From contig CALWHB010000015.1 of NCBI GenBank assembly GCA_944380275.1, forward strand, positions 1 to 38,237: a stretch of 38,237 nucleotides of DNA. The letters are read 5' to 3'. Position 1 is the stretch's first letter. The number at the start of each line of letters is the position of its first letter. This DNA comes from an uncultured Christensenellaceae bacterium. GTDB taxonomy: Bacteria > Bacillota > Clostridia > Christensenellales > UBA3700. Below the pieces are notes generated by a model. That model saw only the letters and a program-made list of their open reading frames with translations, made no database searches and had not been told where the DNA came from. Positions 25,131 to 33,611 of the stretch are shown in pieces. A program made the translations under genes and the position numbers.

Positions 25131-27251
25131 ATGAATAATCTGATTTCTCTATCTAAGCTTTTTGACAATAAAATCTTTCGCATCCCTGATTATCAAAGAG
25201 GGTATGCCTGGCAAATGCCTCAACTCTCTTATTTTTGGGACGATTTGATAAGTCTTGCAGAAAACCAATACCACTATACAGGTATGTTGTCTTTAAAAAA
25301 ACTAAAGCGTGAAGAATATTCCGCATGGGATGAAGAAAAATGGTTGATAGAGCAAAACTATTATGAGCCTTACCACATTGTAGACGGACAGCAACGTCTG
25401 ACGACTTTTATTATTTTAGTCAATACCATAATAAAAAAAGCCGAAAAAGAACATATCGATTATCTGAACAATACAAGTATCTGCGACATCAAATCAAAAT
25501 ACATCGTAGAGTATAAAAAACCGGAAAATATCCTCAAAGCTTACAAATTCGGTTACGAAACCGACAATCCGAGTTTTCTTTATCTTCGTTACAAAATTTT
25601 AGGAGAGGATGCACCGGGCGATATTAAAGAAACTTTTTATACTCTCAATCTTGAAGTTGCAAAAAAATTCTTTGAGGAGAGTGTAGACGAACTATACAGT
25701 AAAGGAAAAGATAAAGCCCTCGAAACGCTTTTCAGCAAGCTTGTGAACAGATTGCAGTTCAACATACTCGACATCGAAGACGACTTCGACGTGTTTGTAG
25801 CATTTGAAACAATGAATAACAGAGGTAAAAAATTATCAAATCTCGAAATCTTAAAAAACAGATTGATATATCTTACCACCGTATTTCCTGACAGCACCTT
25901 ATCACAGGAAGAAAAAAGACAGTTGCGCAAAGACATAAACGACACATGGAGCGAGGTTTATTTCCAACTGGGAAGGAATAAAAACAAGCCTCTTAACGAT
26001 GACGATTATCTAAAGAACCATTGGATAATTTATTTTACCTACAGCAGAAAAAAGGGGAACGATTATATAAACTTCCTTTTAAACCGTTTTTTCACGTCAA
26101 AAGCGATTTTCGGTATAAATACCGGTTTCTCTTATGATAAAGATTTTTCGGATTCAGACGAAAGCAACTTCGAACCTGATGACGCATCCTCCGCTGATTG
26201 TACCGAAGACCCTTACGATTCTGTCTTATATCCTATAGAAATTGTTAATTACATAAAAAGTCTAAAAAGCGTGGCTAAATATTGGTACTACTCTTTCAAT
26301 CCGTCAGAAAGTCCTTTTTTTGAATCTGAAGAAAAAAAATGGATTGACAAGCTCAACAGAATAGGCATCAATTATTTCAGACCGCTTATCGTCGTCAGCT
26401 ATCTAAACGATGACGTTACAAGCTCTCAGAGAATAGAGCTTTTCAAAACAATTGAAAAGTTTATTTTCATGTGTTTCAGGATGGCAAGATTTCAGGCGAG
26501 TTATTATAGCAGTCAGGTATACGCTTTTGCTCATAAATTGCTTACAAAAGAGATTACTGTAGATGTAATAATCCGGGATATATTAAATAAGTTTTATAAC
26601 AATATGTACGAGGCAACCAACACGTTTATATCCCGTACAGTCAGTCTGTTCAAAAACGGAAACGGTTTTTACGATTGGTGGGATTTGCCTTATTTCCTCT
26701 TTGAATATGAATTGTCTCTGTCAGAAAAAACCAACGTCGGAAAACTCACAGATTGGTCAAACTTCAAAAACGATAAGGATACTATATCAATAGAACACAT
26801 TTTTCCGCAGACACCGACATGTTGGTATTGGAAAAATCAATTCAGAGATTATTCTGCCGAAGAAAAGAAAGTCCTGTCCAACTCTCTTGGAAATTTACTG
26901 GCTTTAGCACAAAAAGTTAATTCGTCATTACAAAACGACGAGTTCGAAAAAAAGAAAAACGGTACAGACAAAAGAACACGCGGATACTACAACGGTTCTT
27001 ATTCCGAGATGGAAGTTGCCAGATACAAAGACTGGACTCCTCAAACTATTCTTGAAAGAGGTATGCATCTTTTGGATTTTATGGAAAAACGCTGGGATTT
27101 TATTTTTTCCGAGAACGAAGAAGAGAAATATAATAAAAAGCTTGAATTGCTTGGAATATCTTTCGTAAAAGACGGAAGACAAATATCAGAAGAAATACCC
27201 AAAGAACTCCCTCTTGACGTCAACGCACAATTCACTGTCAAAGACGATTAA
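25131..27251 (+). CDS. GmrSD-type DUF262/DUF1524 nuclease, probably anti-phage, truncated by an in-frame stop
   Basis: The 706-residue chain has an N-terminal DUF262 (ParB-like NTPase) domain: FRIPDYQRGYAW (about 17-28), VDGQQRLTTF with DGQQR from residue 85, then FETMNNRGKKLSNLEILKNR. The C-terminal DUF1524 HNH-type nuclease has ISIEHIFPQTP with His556, then SLGNLLALAQKVNSS and a Lys-rich stretch. GmrSD enzymes are type IV restriction systems that cut glucosylated or otherwise modified phage DNA; target specificity here is unknown. ATG at 25131 has GAGG 8 bases upstream. The TAA at 27249 is followed in the same frame by a DUF5655-like sequence, so the protein is probably shortened. The segment is visibly AT-richer than its neighbours and lies beside tRNA-Arg, which suggests transfer. 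Confidence 0.9.
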   Translation: MNNLISLSKLFDNKIFRIPDYQRGYAWQMPQLSYFWDDLISLAENQYHYTGMLSLKKLKREEYSAWDEEKWLIEQNYYEPYHIVDGQQRLTTFIILVNTIIKKAEKEHIDYLNNTSICDIKSKYIVEYKKPENILKAYKFGYETDNPSFLYLRYKILGEDAPGDIKETFYTLNLEVAKKFFEESVDELYSKGKDKALETLFSKLVNRLQFNILDIEDDFDVFVAFETMNNRGKKLSNLEILKNRLIYLTTVFPDSTLSQEEKRQLRKDINDTWSEVYFQLGRNKNKPLNDDDYLKNHWIIYFTYSRKKGNDYINFLLNRFFTSKAIFGINTGFSYDKDFSDSDESNFEPDDASSADCTEDPYDSVLYPIEIVNYIKSLKSVAKYWYYSFNPSESPFFESEEKKWIDKLNRIGINYFRPLIVVSYLNDDVTSSQRIELFKTIEKFIFMCFRMARFQASYYSSQVYAFAHKLLTKEITVDVIIRDILNKFYNNMYEATNTFISRTVSLFKNGNGFYDWWDLPYFLFEYELSLSEKTNVGKLTDWSNFKNDKDTISIEHIFPQTPTCWYWKNQFRDYSAEEKKVLSNSLGNLLALAQKVNSSLQNDEFEKKKNGTDKRTRGYYNGSYSEMEVARYKDWTPQTILERGMHLLDFMEKRWDFIFSENEEEKYNKKLELLGISFVKDGRQISEEIPKELPLDVNAQFTVKDD

Positions 27252-27584
27252 ATAAACGAGCATATTAAAAACAACTCCAAAGAAGTCGCTGCATTATTCA
27301 ACATGTTATTCGATTCAGTAAAAAAGTTGATTCCTGACACATATGCGGTTTCTACAAATCCTTATATCGCTTTCAGAAATTCTCTCAATGTGAATTTCGC
27401 TGAAATATGGGTGCAGTCTAAACAGCTGAAAATAATGATTAGAAATATTGAAAATACATATTCTATTGGAGAAAAAATCAACGATTCTTATAACTGGACC
27501 AACAATTATAAAATAATTTTAAGAAGTCCCGAAGATGTTGAGGAAGTTGCGCTTTCAATAAAAATCAATTACGACAATCTGTAA
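27252..27584 (+). pseudogene. DUF5655-like C-terminal part of the DUF262 protein, cut off by a TAA
   Basis: Directly after the TAA at 27249-27251 the same frame stays open for 110 codons: INEHIKNNSKEVAALFNML, then YIAFRNSLNVNFAEIW, QSKQLKIMIRN, SYNWTNNYKIILRSPEDVEE. This resembles the DUF5655 domain, which in many relatives forms the C-terminus of the DUF262-DUF1524 protein. The first internal ATG (27303) has no ribosome binding site and starts inside the expected domain. I read it as the detached tail of the upstream gene by a nonsense change. Readthrough or a separate small protein are less likely options. Confidence 0.7.
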
Positions 27585-27607
27585 GATAAATCACCGCTTA
27601 AACCACA

Positions 27608-27636
27608 TTGACGCGCAATCACTTGTCTGCTATTAT
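27608..27636 (+). promoter_or_regulatory. Sigma-A-type promoter for the GH3 gene
   Basis: TTGACG (27608-27613), 17-base spacer, TATTAT (27631-27636), about 30 bases before the ATG. AAAGGTG at 27655-27661 is the ribosome binding site. Confidence 0.7.
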
Positions 27637-27666
27637 ATATGTAATAATAATTTTAAAGGTGTCAAT

Positions 27667-30123
27667 ATGAACATAAAAAAAAGCATAGAACGACTGATTA
27701 AAAAAATCAGCGACAGATTCACCGGCAACGGACTTATGCAGGAAGAAAACGTCGCCGAAGGCGAAAGATACGTAACTCCCGGCATAGGAGAACTTATACG
27801 CCGCGCGGGTGCGGAAGGCATCGTCCTTTTGAAAAACGACGGGGTACTTCCTCTTGAAAACAACGTCAAAACCGCCGTGTTCGGCAGATGTCAGCTTGAC
27901 TGGTTTTATGTCGGTTACGGTAGCGGAGGCAACGTAAACGCTCCTTATAAAGTCAACTTCGACACCGCAATGCAACGCGCTCAGAAAGACGGATTTTTAA
28001 GCATAGATAACACAGTGAGAGATTTTTATCTGAACTGGCGCAAAAATCCGGACAACGAACCCAACGATGGCTGGTGGGGACATTGGCCTATGTGTTATCC
28101 CGAAACACCCGTGCCGGACTCTCTTATAGAAAAATCCGCAAAAAACAACGACGTTGCGCTAATAATCATCGGACGAGCGGCAGGCGAAGACAGAGAAAAC
28201 ACTTTGACAAAAGGCAGTTATTATCTGACTGACGAAGAAAGCTCTCTTCTTGACCGCGTAACTTCCCTCTTCAGCAAGACAGTTGCCGTTATAGATGCGG
28301 GCAACGTTATAGACATGTCGTGGACCGAAAAATACGGCGACAAGCTGAGCGCAGTCGTCTATGCCTGGCAAGGCGGTATGGAAAGCGGCAACTCCGTCGT
28401 TGACGTTCTTACGGGAGCAGTCAATCCGTCAGGCAAACTCAGCGACACTATTGCAAAAAATTATGAGGATTATCCGTCTTCTGCAAACTTCGGCGGTCTG
28501 GATTACAACGAATACAAAGAAGACATCTATGTGGGATACCGATACTTTGAAACTTTTGCAAAAGACAAGGTGCTTTACCCCTTCGGTTTCGGGCTGTCTT
28601 ATACCGATTTCTCTATACGTGTCGACAATTTTGAAAAAACAGAAAATTCAGTCAAAGTTGACGTCACCGTAAAAAATACGAGAAAACGCGAAGGAAGAGA
28701 AACCGTCCAGCTTTACGCGAGCGCGCCTCAAGGAAAACTGGGAAAAGCGGCAAGAGTTCTCGTTGCCTTTGCAAAAACGACCTCCCTCAAACCGGGCGAA
28801 AGTCAGGCGATTTCTTTAAGTTGCGACGACTACGCCTATTCATCATACGACGACGGCGGCGCAACAGGCAACAGATATTGTTATCTGCTTGAAAAAGGCG
28901 ATTATGTTTTCTTTGTGGGAAACAGCGTGAGAACACAGACAAAAGCTGGCGGATATACCCTTGAAGAAGATAAGGTGATTGCCCGTCTGACACCCGTCTG
29001 CAAAGTCAAAAACCCGTTTGAGCGCATAAAGCCTAAACTCAAGGACGGCAGGTTTACGGCAATCTCAGAACCTGTTCCCGTTGCTGATTACGACCTGAAA
29101 AAGCGCATTACGGACAATCTGCCCTCCGAGATTCCTCAAAGACCTTACAGCGGAGAAAATTTTGCCGACGTAATAAAAGGAAAACTCTCTCTCGACGACT
29201 TTGTATCTGTCCTCAACAACGAAGAACTGCAGGCTCTTACGAGAGGTTACGGCTGCATGAACGCGCCTCAGGGAGTGTCAGGCAACGCGGGCGCATACGG
29301 CGGAATAATCAAATCGCTTGAACAAAAAGGCGTGCGCCCGATAATTACGACAGACGGTCCTGCGGGAATAAGAATCGGACATTACAATGCGCTGCTGCCT
29401 TGCGGCACAGCTCTCGCCTGTACATGGGACACCTCTCTCGTAAAAAGACTTTACGCCAAAGTCGGCGAAGAGATGATTCATTACAATACAGACGTCCTTC
29501 TCGGAGCAGGACTTAACATACACCGCAACCCGCTTTGCGGCAGAAACTTTGAATACTACTCTGAAGACCCGCTTATAAGCGGCAAGTTTGCGGCGGCGTT
29601 TACTGAAGGCGTCCAAAGCAAAGGCAAAGCTGCCTGCCCCAAGCACTTTGCCTGCAACAACCAGGAAGTAAAACGCAACGTCAACGACAGTCGTGTATCA
29701 GAGCGCGCGCTGAGAGAAATCTATCTCAAAGGATTTGAAATCTGCGTCAAAGAAAGCGCACCAATCAATATAATGACCAGTTACAACAAGATAAACGGAG
29801 TCTGGTGCCACTACAATTACGATACCGTCGCTGTCGTTCTTCGCGGCGAGTGGGGTTATGACGGAACGGTGATTACCGACTGGTGGATGAGAAAAAGCGT
29901 AAGCCCTGAATTTCCTAAGATATACGACAACGCTTACAGAATACGCTCTCAGGTCGACGTGCTGATGCCGGGAACGATAACTTATTCTACAAAAGGCTAC
30001 AAAAAATACAAGGACCTGATAAAGTCGATAGGAAAAGAAGGATGCATCACGACCGGAGAAATGCAGCTGTGTGCAAAAAACACTCTCAAAACGCAATTGA
30101 TGCTTGATTCCCAAAGACCCTGA
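27667..30123 (+). CDS. Glycoside hydrolase family 3 with permuted domain order
   Basis: GH3 enzymes remove beta-linked glucose, xylose or N-acetylglucosamine from non-reducing ends. In this 818-residue protein the GH3 C-terminal sandwich comes first (about 35-295; AEGIVLLKNDGVLPLE), followed by a fibronectin-III-like domain (about 310-430; YPFGFGLSYTDF, VTVKNTRKREGRETVQLY). The catalytic TIM barrel comes last (about 490-818; TTDGPAGIR, GRNFEYYSEDP, PKHFACNNQE, NIMTSYNKING). The probable nucleophile is Asp738 in VITDWW. This reversed order is known in beta-glucosidases of gut and rumen Clostridia such as Ruminococcus albus. No signal peptide, so it is cytoplasmic. Substrate not determined. It stands alone between its promoter and a terminator. 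Confidence 0.93.
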   Translation: MNIKKSIERLIKKISDRFTGNGLMQEENVAEGERYVTPGIGELIRRAGAEGIVLLKNDGVLPLENNVKTAVFGRCQLDWFYVGYGSGGNVNAPYKVNFDTAMQRAQKDGFLSIDNTVRDFYLNWRKNPDNEPNDGWWGHWPMCYPETPVPDSLIEKSAKNNDVALIIIGRAAGEDRENTLTKGSYYLTDEESSLLDRVTSLFSKTVAVIDAGNVIDMSWTEKYGDKLSAVVYAWQGGMESGNSVVDVLTGAVNPSGKLSDTIAKNYEDYPSSANFGGLDYNEYKEDIYVGYRYFETFAKDKVLYPFGFGLSYTDFSIRVDNFEKTENSVKVDVTVKNTRKREGRETVQLYASAPQGKLGKAARVLVAFAKTTSLKPGESQAISLSCDDYAYSSYDDGGATGNRYCYLLEKGDYVFFVGNSVRTQTKAGGYTLEEDKVIARLTPVCKVKNPFERIKPKLKDGRFTAISEPVPVADYDLKKRITDNLPSEIPQRPYSGENFADVIKGKLSLDDFVSVLNNEELQALTRGYGCMNAPQGVSGNAGAYGGIIKSLEQKGVRPIITTDGPAGIRIGHYNALLPCGTALACTWDTSLVKRLYAKVGEEMIHYNTDVLLGAGLNIHRNPLCGRNFEYYSEDPLISGKFAAAFTEGVQSKGKAACPKHFACNNQEVKRNVNDSRVSERALREIYLKGFEICVKESAPINIMTSYNKINGVWCHYNYDTVAVVLRGEWGYDGTVITDWWMRKSVSPEFPKIYDNAYRIRSQVDVLMPGTITYSTKGYKKYKDLIKSIGKEGCITTGEMQLCAKNTLKTQLMLDSQRP

Positions 30124-30180
30124 CAAAACGCATTTTGTTTTAAGACAAAATCTTGCGTAAAATTGTTTGATATTGTAAAT

Positions 30181-30212
30181 AAGCTCCGCCTTTTCAGACG
30201 GAGCTTTTGATT
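30181..30212. terminator. Terminator between GH3 and the convergent small gene
   Basis: AAGCTCCG (30181-30188) pairs with CGGAGCTT (30199-30206), followed by TTGATTTT on the plus strand. It ends the GH3 transcript and may also stop the opposing one. Confidence 0.85.
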
Positions 30213-30226
30213 TTCTGTTTTATTTA

Positions 30227-30550
30227 TCAATAGGTATTTATCTGACGATATATTATCTTTATGTCTGAAGGTCTTGGAGTCCTTTCTCCGTTTTCAGACG
30301 TAAAATCTTCAGTCAGTTTTCTTATCAGCGCATCTATATCCTGTTTTTCTTCATGCAGCACCTTGTCGCACTCCACCTCTGCAAAACAGCTGAAAACCGA
30401 CCGCGTGGGTATTATCGCAATGTGAGCGTCAAGCCCGTATGTTGCAGCTTTTGCCCTGAACTCAGTAACCTCTTTTATATACTGCCCGTTGATTTCAAGC
30501 CACTCTTCGTTGCCGTCCGACATATATATCTTTATAAGCAAAATATCCAT
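30227..30550 (-). CDS. Small hypothetical protein, 107 residues
   Basis: I do not recognise this protein. It begins MDILLIKIYMSDGNEEWLE and has a soluble alternating pattern (EINGQYIKEVTEFRAKAATY, HIAIIPTRSVFS), then a charged C-terminal half (EEKQDIDALIRKLTEDF). No signal peptide, membrane helix or cysteine motif is seen. Its reality is supported by GGAGG 8 bases before the ATG, a good promoter 31 bases upstream, and a terminator just after its stop. It is a single-gene unit, convergent with the GH3 gene. Confidence 0.75.
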   Translation of the reverse strand: MDILLIKIYMSDGNEEWLEINGQYIKEVTEFRAKAATYGLDAHIAIIPTRSVFSCFAEVECDKVLHEEKQDIDALIRKLTEDFTSENGERTPRPSDIKIIYRQINTY

Positions 30551-30580
30551 ACAATTTCCTCCATAATTTCTGTATATATT

Positions 30581-30609
30581 ATTTTACCACAATACGCTTT
30601 TTATTGCAA
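30581..30609 (-). promoter_or_regulatory. Extended -10 promoter for the small hypothetical gene
   Basis: On the minus strand TTGCAA (30609-30604), 17-base spacer ending TGG, then TAAAAT (30586-30581). Confidence 0.75.
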
Positions 30610-30953
30610 CAACCCGATACTTTCGCCTTATTCTTGTTTTCGTCTTTTAATGAGCATATTTTACTATATTGTATTTTTATCGCGCAGCCGGAATTTTTCG
30701 GAAAAATTTTTTGATTTTATTATTTTAAGTTATTTTATCTTCTCAATGCGCCGTTTTTTTAAATTATTGCCTTTTTAGCGCGATTTTTTGGAATATAATT
30801 ATAATTTATATGACTTAATTTTATTTGACACCGTCTGTTTTGTATGATATCTTATGTCAGTCAACCGACTAAACAAAAACATAGACTTATATTTTTCTTG
30901 CGTTTACTTTACGTGTTTTTTTAATCGGAAATAACGTTACAAGGAGAACCACA
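30610..30953. other. AT-rich intergenic region with a promoter and a possible operator
   Basis: About 340 bases without a supported gene. It is strongly AT-rich with T- and A-runs and a small AATTTTT/AAAAATT hairpin near 30692-30708. The right part carries the promoter for the acyltransferase gene. AGTC-AACC-GACT, a short palindrome at 30859-30870, falls at the expected transcription start and is of the type bound by TetR-like repressors. About 95 bases of leader follow, with no riboswitch fold recognised. Confidence 0.5.
30825..30853 (+). promoter_or_regulatory. Probable promoter for the acyltransferase gene
   Basis: Perfect TTGACA (30825-30830), 17-base spacer, weaker TATCTT (30848-30853). 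Confidence 0.55.
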
Positions 30954-32201
30954 TTGAAATATACAGGAAGAAAATTCACGATATCGGTGGGCGCAATGCC
31001 GTTTGCAACCGTAAGCAATACCAGGTCGCAATTCAGAGTTATTGCCAATCTGGACAAAAAAGTAGACCCTGAAGTCCTTCAGAAAGCGGTAGACCTGACC
31101 GTTCCGCGCTTTCCGATGTATACTGTAATCATACGCAGGAGATGGCACGGACTCAGAACTCTTCAGGTTGCTGACATGAACGTAGAGGCAGAACCTTTCA
31201 ATCCGCAGCGCGTACATTACCACAGATATGCAAAAAAGCCTCTTTTCAAAATAATGTACGGCGAAAAGATGATTTGCGTAGAATTGTATCATATCCTTTC
31301 TGACGGCAACGGAGGAGTAGCCTTTCTCAACTGTCTTCTGGGATGTTATTTTGAACTTCTTGGCGAAGAAGTAGACAAAACAAATATCCTGGACTATAAA
31401 GACACAGCGACAGAAGAAGAATTTGAAGACGGCTATCTACGCTTTGCAGAAAAGAAAAAAGGAAAAATAAACAACGCCAGAAGTTTAGGCCGCGCGCAAT
31501 TCAAACTCAAAGATAAAGTGATGAAAGACAGGTTTAACATCTCCACCACATATTCTTTTGACCTTGCCGCAATCAAAGCCGCATCAAAATCCTTCGGAGC
31601 GACTTTGCATGAGTACCTCGCAGCTGTTATCTGCGTCACTTTCCTAAGACTTCGCGACGAACAGGGCAGTAAAAAATGTATACGTCTTCAGATGCCGATA
31701 GACCTTCGCAAACGTTTCCAGACCTCTACTTTGACAAATTTTGTTGCAACTACGCAATTCGAAACGTACGGGGGCGATAAGAAACAACTCGTCGACGAAA
31801 TCAGAGAACACTTCAAAATTGCCACTCACGAAGACGAACTCAAAGCCTTCCTCAACGACGGAAAAACTCTTATGCACGGGATTCTCGGTTTCTTCCCCAG
31901 ATTTATAAGCGACTTTTTGGTAGACCTCGGAGATACCTTGCTGGGAGAAAGGATGAGCAACACATCTTTCAGCAACCTGGGACTCGTCAAAAACAATCTG
32001 TACAAAAACGGCGTAACAGATTATGAAGTGATTGGCGGCAACCCGATGTACGCACCGTTTTATATTACGACTATAAGCTACAACGGAATCTGCAATCTGA
32101 CTTTTTCAAGGCATATTGAAGGCGATACCTACGAAAAATATTTCCTTGAAGAACTTGCAAAAGACGGCATAGTCCCCACTAAAACGGTCGTCAGAAAATA
32201 A
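30954..32201 (+). CDS. Condensation/alcohol acetyltransferase-like CoA-dependent acyltransferase
   Basis: The 415-residue protein has the two-lobed condensation-domain pattern. The catalytic HxxxDG motif reads HILSDG (His113 to Gly118), and SFSNLG near residue 340 matches the family's second-lobe segment. Relatives include alcohol O-acetyltransferases and PapA-type acyltransferases, which join an acyl-CoA to an alcohol or amine. I cannot tell the substrate, and no carrier protein or lipid gene is adjacent. It starts with TTG at 30954, supported by AAGGAG (30941-30946) 7 bases upstream. The SRSQFRV-like N-terminus (NTRSQFRVIANLDKKVDPE) fits the family start. Single-gene unit ended by a strong terminator. 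Confidence 0.82.
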   Translation: MKYTGRKFTISVGAMPFATVSNTRSQFRVIANLDKKVDPEVLQKAVDLTVPRFPMYTVIIRRRWHGLRTLQVADMNVEAEPFNPQRVHYHRYAKKPLFKIMYGEKMICVELYHILSDGNGGVAFLNCLLGCYFELLGEEVDKTNILDYKDTATEEEFEDGYLRFAEKKKGKINNARSLGRAQFKLKDKVMKDRFNISTTYSFDLAAIKAASKSFGATLHEYLAAVICVTFLRLRDEQGSKKCIRLQMPIDLRKRFQTSTLTNFVATTQFETYGGDKKQLVDEIREHFKIATHEDELKAFLNDGKTLMHGILGFFPRFISDFLVDLGDTLLGERMSNTSFSNLGLVKNNLYKNGVTDYEVIGGNPMYAPFYITTISYNGICNLTFSRHIEGDTYEKYFLEELAKDGIVPTKTVVRK

Positions 32202-32206
32202 TAAAA

Positions 32207-32238
32207 CGCCCCTCTCTTCAGAGGGGCGCATTTTTATT
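32207..32238 (+). terminator. Terminator of the acyltransferase gene
   Basis: Perfect 9-base-pair stem CGCCCCTCT (32207-32215) with AGAGGGGCG (32220-32228), CTTC loop, then CATTTTTATT. It starts 5 bases after the stop codon. Confidence 0.93.
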
Positions 32239-32317
32239 GTGCCGTTTATCCGAACAACCATGTCTTTTCTTCTCAAAAGAAATACTTGGCGGATAAATAC
32301 TATTGTGTTTTTAAGCG

Positions 32318-33475
32318 TCAGTCAAGTCTGACAAATTCGTGTCTGACGTTTCTCTGTTCTCCTATAGTAAATACCGTGCCGCCGTTTACGTCGTCATCGT
32401 TATAGCACCTGTCGCCCGTCTTAAGCGCATATGTAAGTCTTACCCCTTTATAGAGTAAAGAATAATAATTCACATGGTCGTGACCGGCAAACACGTATTT
32501 TGTACTACCTTCTTCAAGTATCGCGTCAAACATGCCGCTGTTTTTCTTGCTGCAACATACGTCTTCTCTCATTTCTCCGAAGAACCCGTATTCTTCGCTT
32601 TTTCCGCTGAGCAGATAATCGCAATATGCAATATAATACTCAGGCAAAGCTATATGTATGAACAAAGCTGATTCGGGAGCCGCCGCGCCTTTGGAGGCGT
32701 TGTATTCTGCCGCACCGCGTATACACCAACGGTACCAGTCTATCTGAGCTGGTTTGAGATAATCGTAATCGTGTCCTATCTGCCTTTTTATAGGATTGCC
32801 GTCAGAATCCTGTTTTAGTTCAAAATCGTCGTTCAGTTCGTAACTGTATATCTTATCCTCTTCGGCAAGATTGTCGAAATCTGCGCCCGAACCGGAATCC
32901 ATCATTATCAGCGACTCGACTATCACGTCGCCTTCCATAATGTTTATAACGTAATTGCCTACCCCTCCGATATTTGCAGGTCCTTTTGAGAAAAGGCAAT
33001 ATTCCGACTCCATATATTTCTCCGCAGCAGCGTTCAAATCCACATTGCCTTCCCCGTCATGGTTGCCGTTCACCGGAGCCCACGGGATTTTGAAACTGTC
33101 CATAAACTCTATCAAATCTTCAATGGAATATTTTACAAAAGGTGCCCATATCTGGTCGCCCGTCATCGTAATCAAATCCGGCTTGACCCTTTCGATAAGC
33201 TCTTTTATCGTATCCTCGGTATCGTCCCGTTGAAATATATCGAGAAAATCGTTATACTGTATATCGGTCAGGTTGAGTATTACGAAATCCTTTCCCGGTT
33301 GTTTTTGCAGTTGAAAAGTATTTGCTATGTCGTACTCCATATCCGCCTCCCATATTTCCGTACCGGGAGTGCCTTTTACTTCACTGAGCGCAAATGCCGC
33401 AGCAAACGAACCTACCAGAAGAACAATAACTCCAAGTACGGATATTAAAATGATTAGCCCTTTATTTTTCTTCAT
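32318..33475 (-). CDS. Membrane-anchored calcineurin-like metallophosphoesterase
   Basis: A 385-residue protein with a basic start (MKKNKG) and a hydrophobic helix (about 7-30), so the catalytic domain is probably outside the cell, anchored or secreted. Two-metal site motifs: TDIQ (Asp71, Gln73 in place of the more common His), TMTGDQ (Asp107), NGNHDGE (about 137-142), His of IHIALPEY, and GHDHVNYY near residue 330. The DxQ variant is common in the Dcr2/purple-acid-like bacterial subgroup. Substrate unknown; sugar phosphates, nucleotides or phosphodiesters are possible. I chose the ATG at 33475 (AGGA 6 bases upstream) over 33499. It lies 137 bases after GH20 with its own promoter. A weak nested inverted repeat (32245-32297) follows its stop. 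Confidence 0.88.
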   Translation of the reverse strand: MKKNKGLIILISVLGVIVLLVGSFAAAFALSEVKGTPGTEIWEADMEYDIANTFQLQKQPGKDFVILNLTDIQYNDFLDIFQRDDTEDTIKELIERVKPDLITMTGDQIWAPFVKYSIEDLIEFMDSFKIPWAPVNGNHDGEGNVDLNAAAEKYMESEYCLFSKGPANIGGVGNYVINIMEGDVIVESLIMMDSGSGADFDNLAEEDKIYSYELNDDFELKQDSDGNPIKRQIGHDYDYLKPAQIDWYRWCIRGAAEYNASKGAAAPESALFIHIALPEYYIAYCDYLLSGKSEEYGFFGEMREDVCCSKKNSGMFDAILEEGSTKYVFAGHDHVNYYSLLYKGVRLTYALKTGDRCYNDDDVNGGTVFTIGEQRNVRHEFVRLD

Positions 33476-33570
33476 AAGCGTCCTATGTTGCCCGTTCAAG
33501 AAGTTTTTGTCTTTTTCGCGAGCGATTACTAATATATTTTAACACACATCGAAATTATATTCAAGTACGC

Positions 33571-33599
33571 ATTATAAGCGCGCGTATTGCGTTGAACAA
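33571..33599 (-). promoter_or_regulatory. Probable promoter for the metallophosphoesterase gene
   Basis: On the minus strand TTGTTC (33599-33594), 17-base spacer, perfect TATAAT (33576-33571). The -35 is a partial match. Confidence 0.5.
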
Positions 33600-33611
33600 A
33601 ACAAAGCCATA

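Noticed and set aside
24949..25134. 61-codon open frame between tRNA-Arg and the DUF262 gene
   Set aside because: It crosses the att-like repeat and the DUF262 promoter, lacks a ribosome binding site and has no recognisable content.
27303..27584. Independent 93-residue gene
   Set aside because: No ribosome binding site; the same frame continues upstream to the TAA of the DUF262 gene and the sequence before 27303 also looks like part of the domain.
32245..32297. Nested inverted repeat (TTTATCCG/CGGATAAA around TCTTTT/AAAAGA) as a terminator for the metallophosphoesterase
   Set aside because: The loop is long and no T-run follows on the minus strand; structure possible but not convincing.
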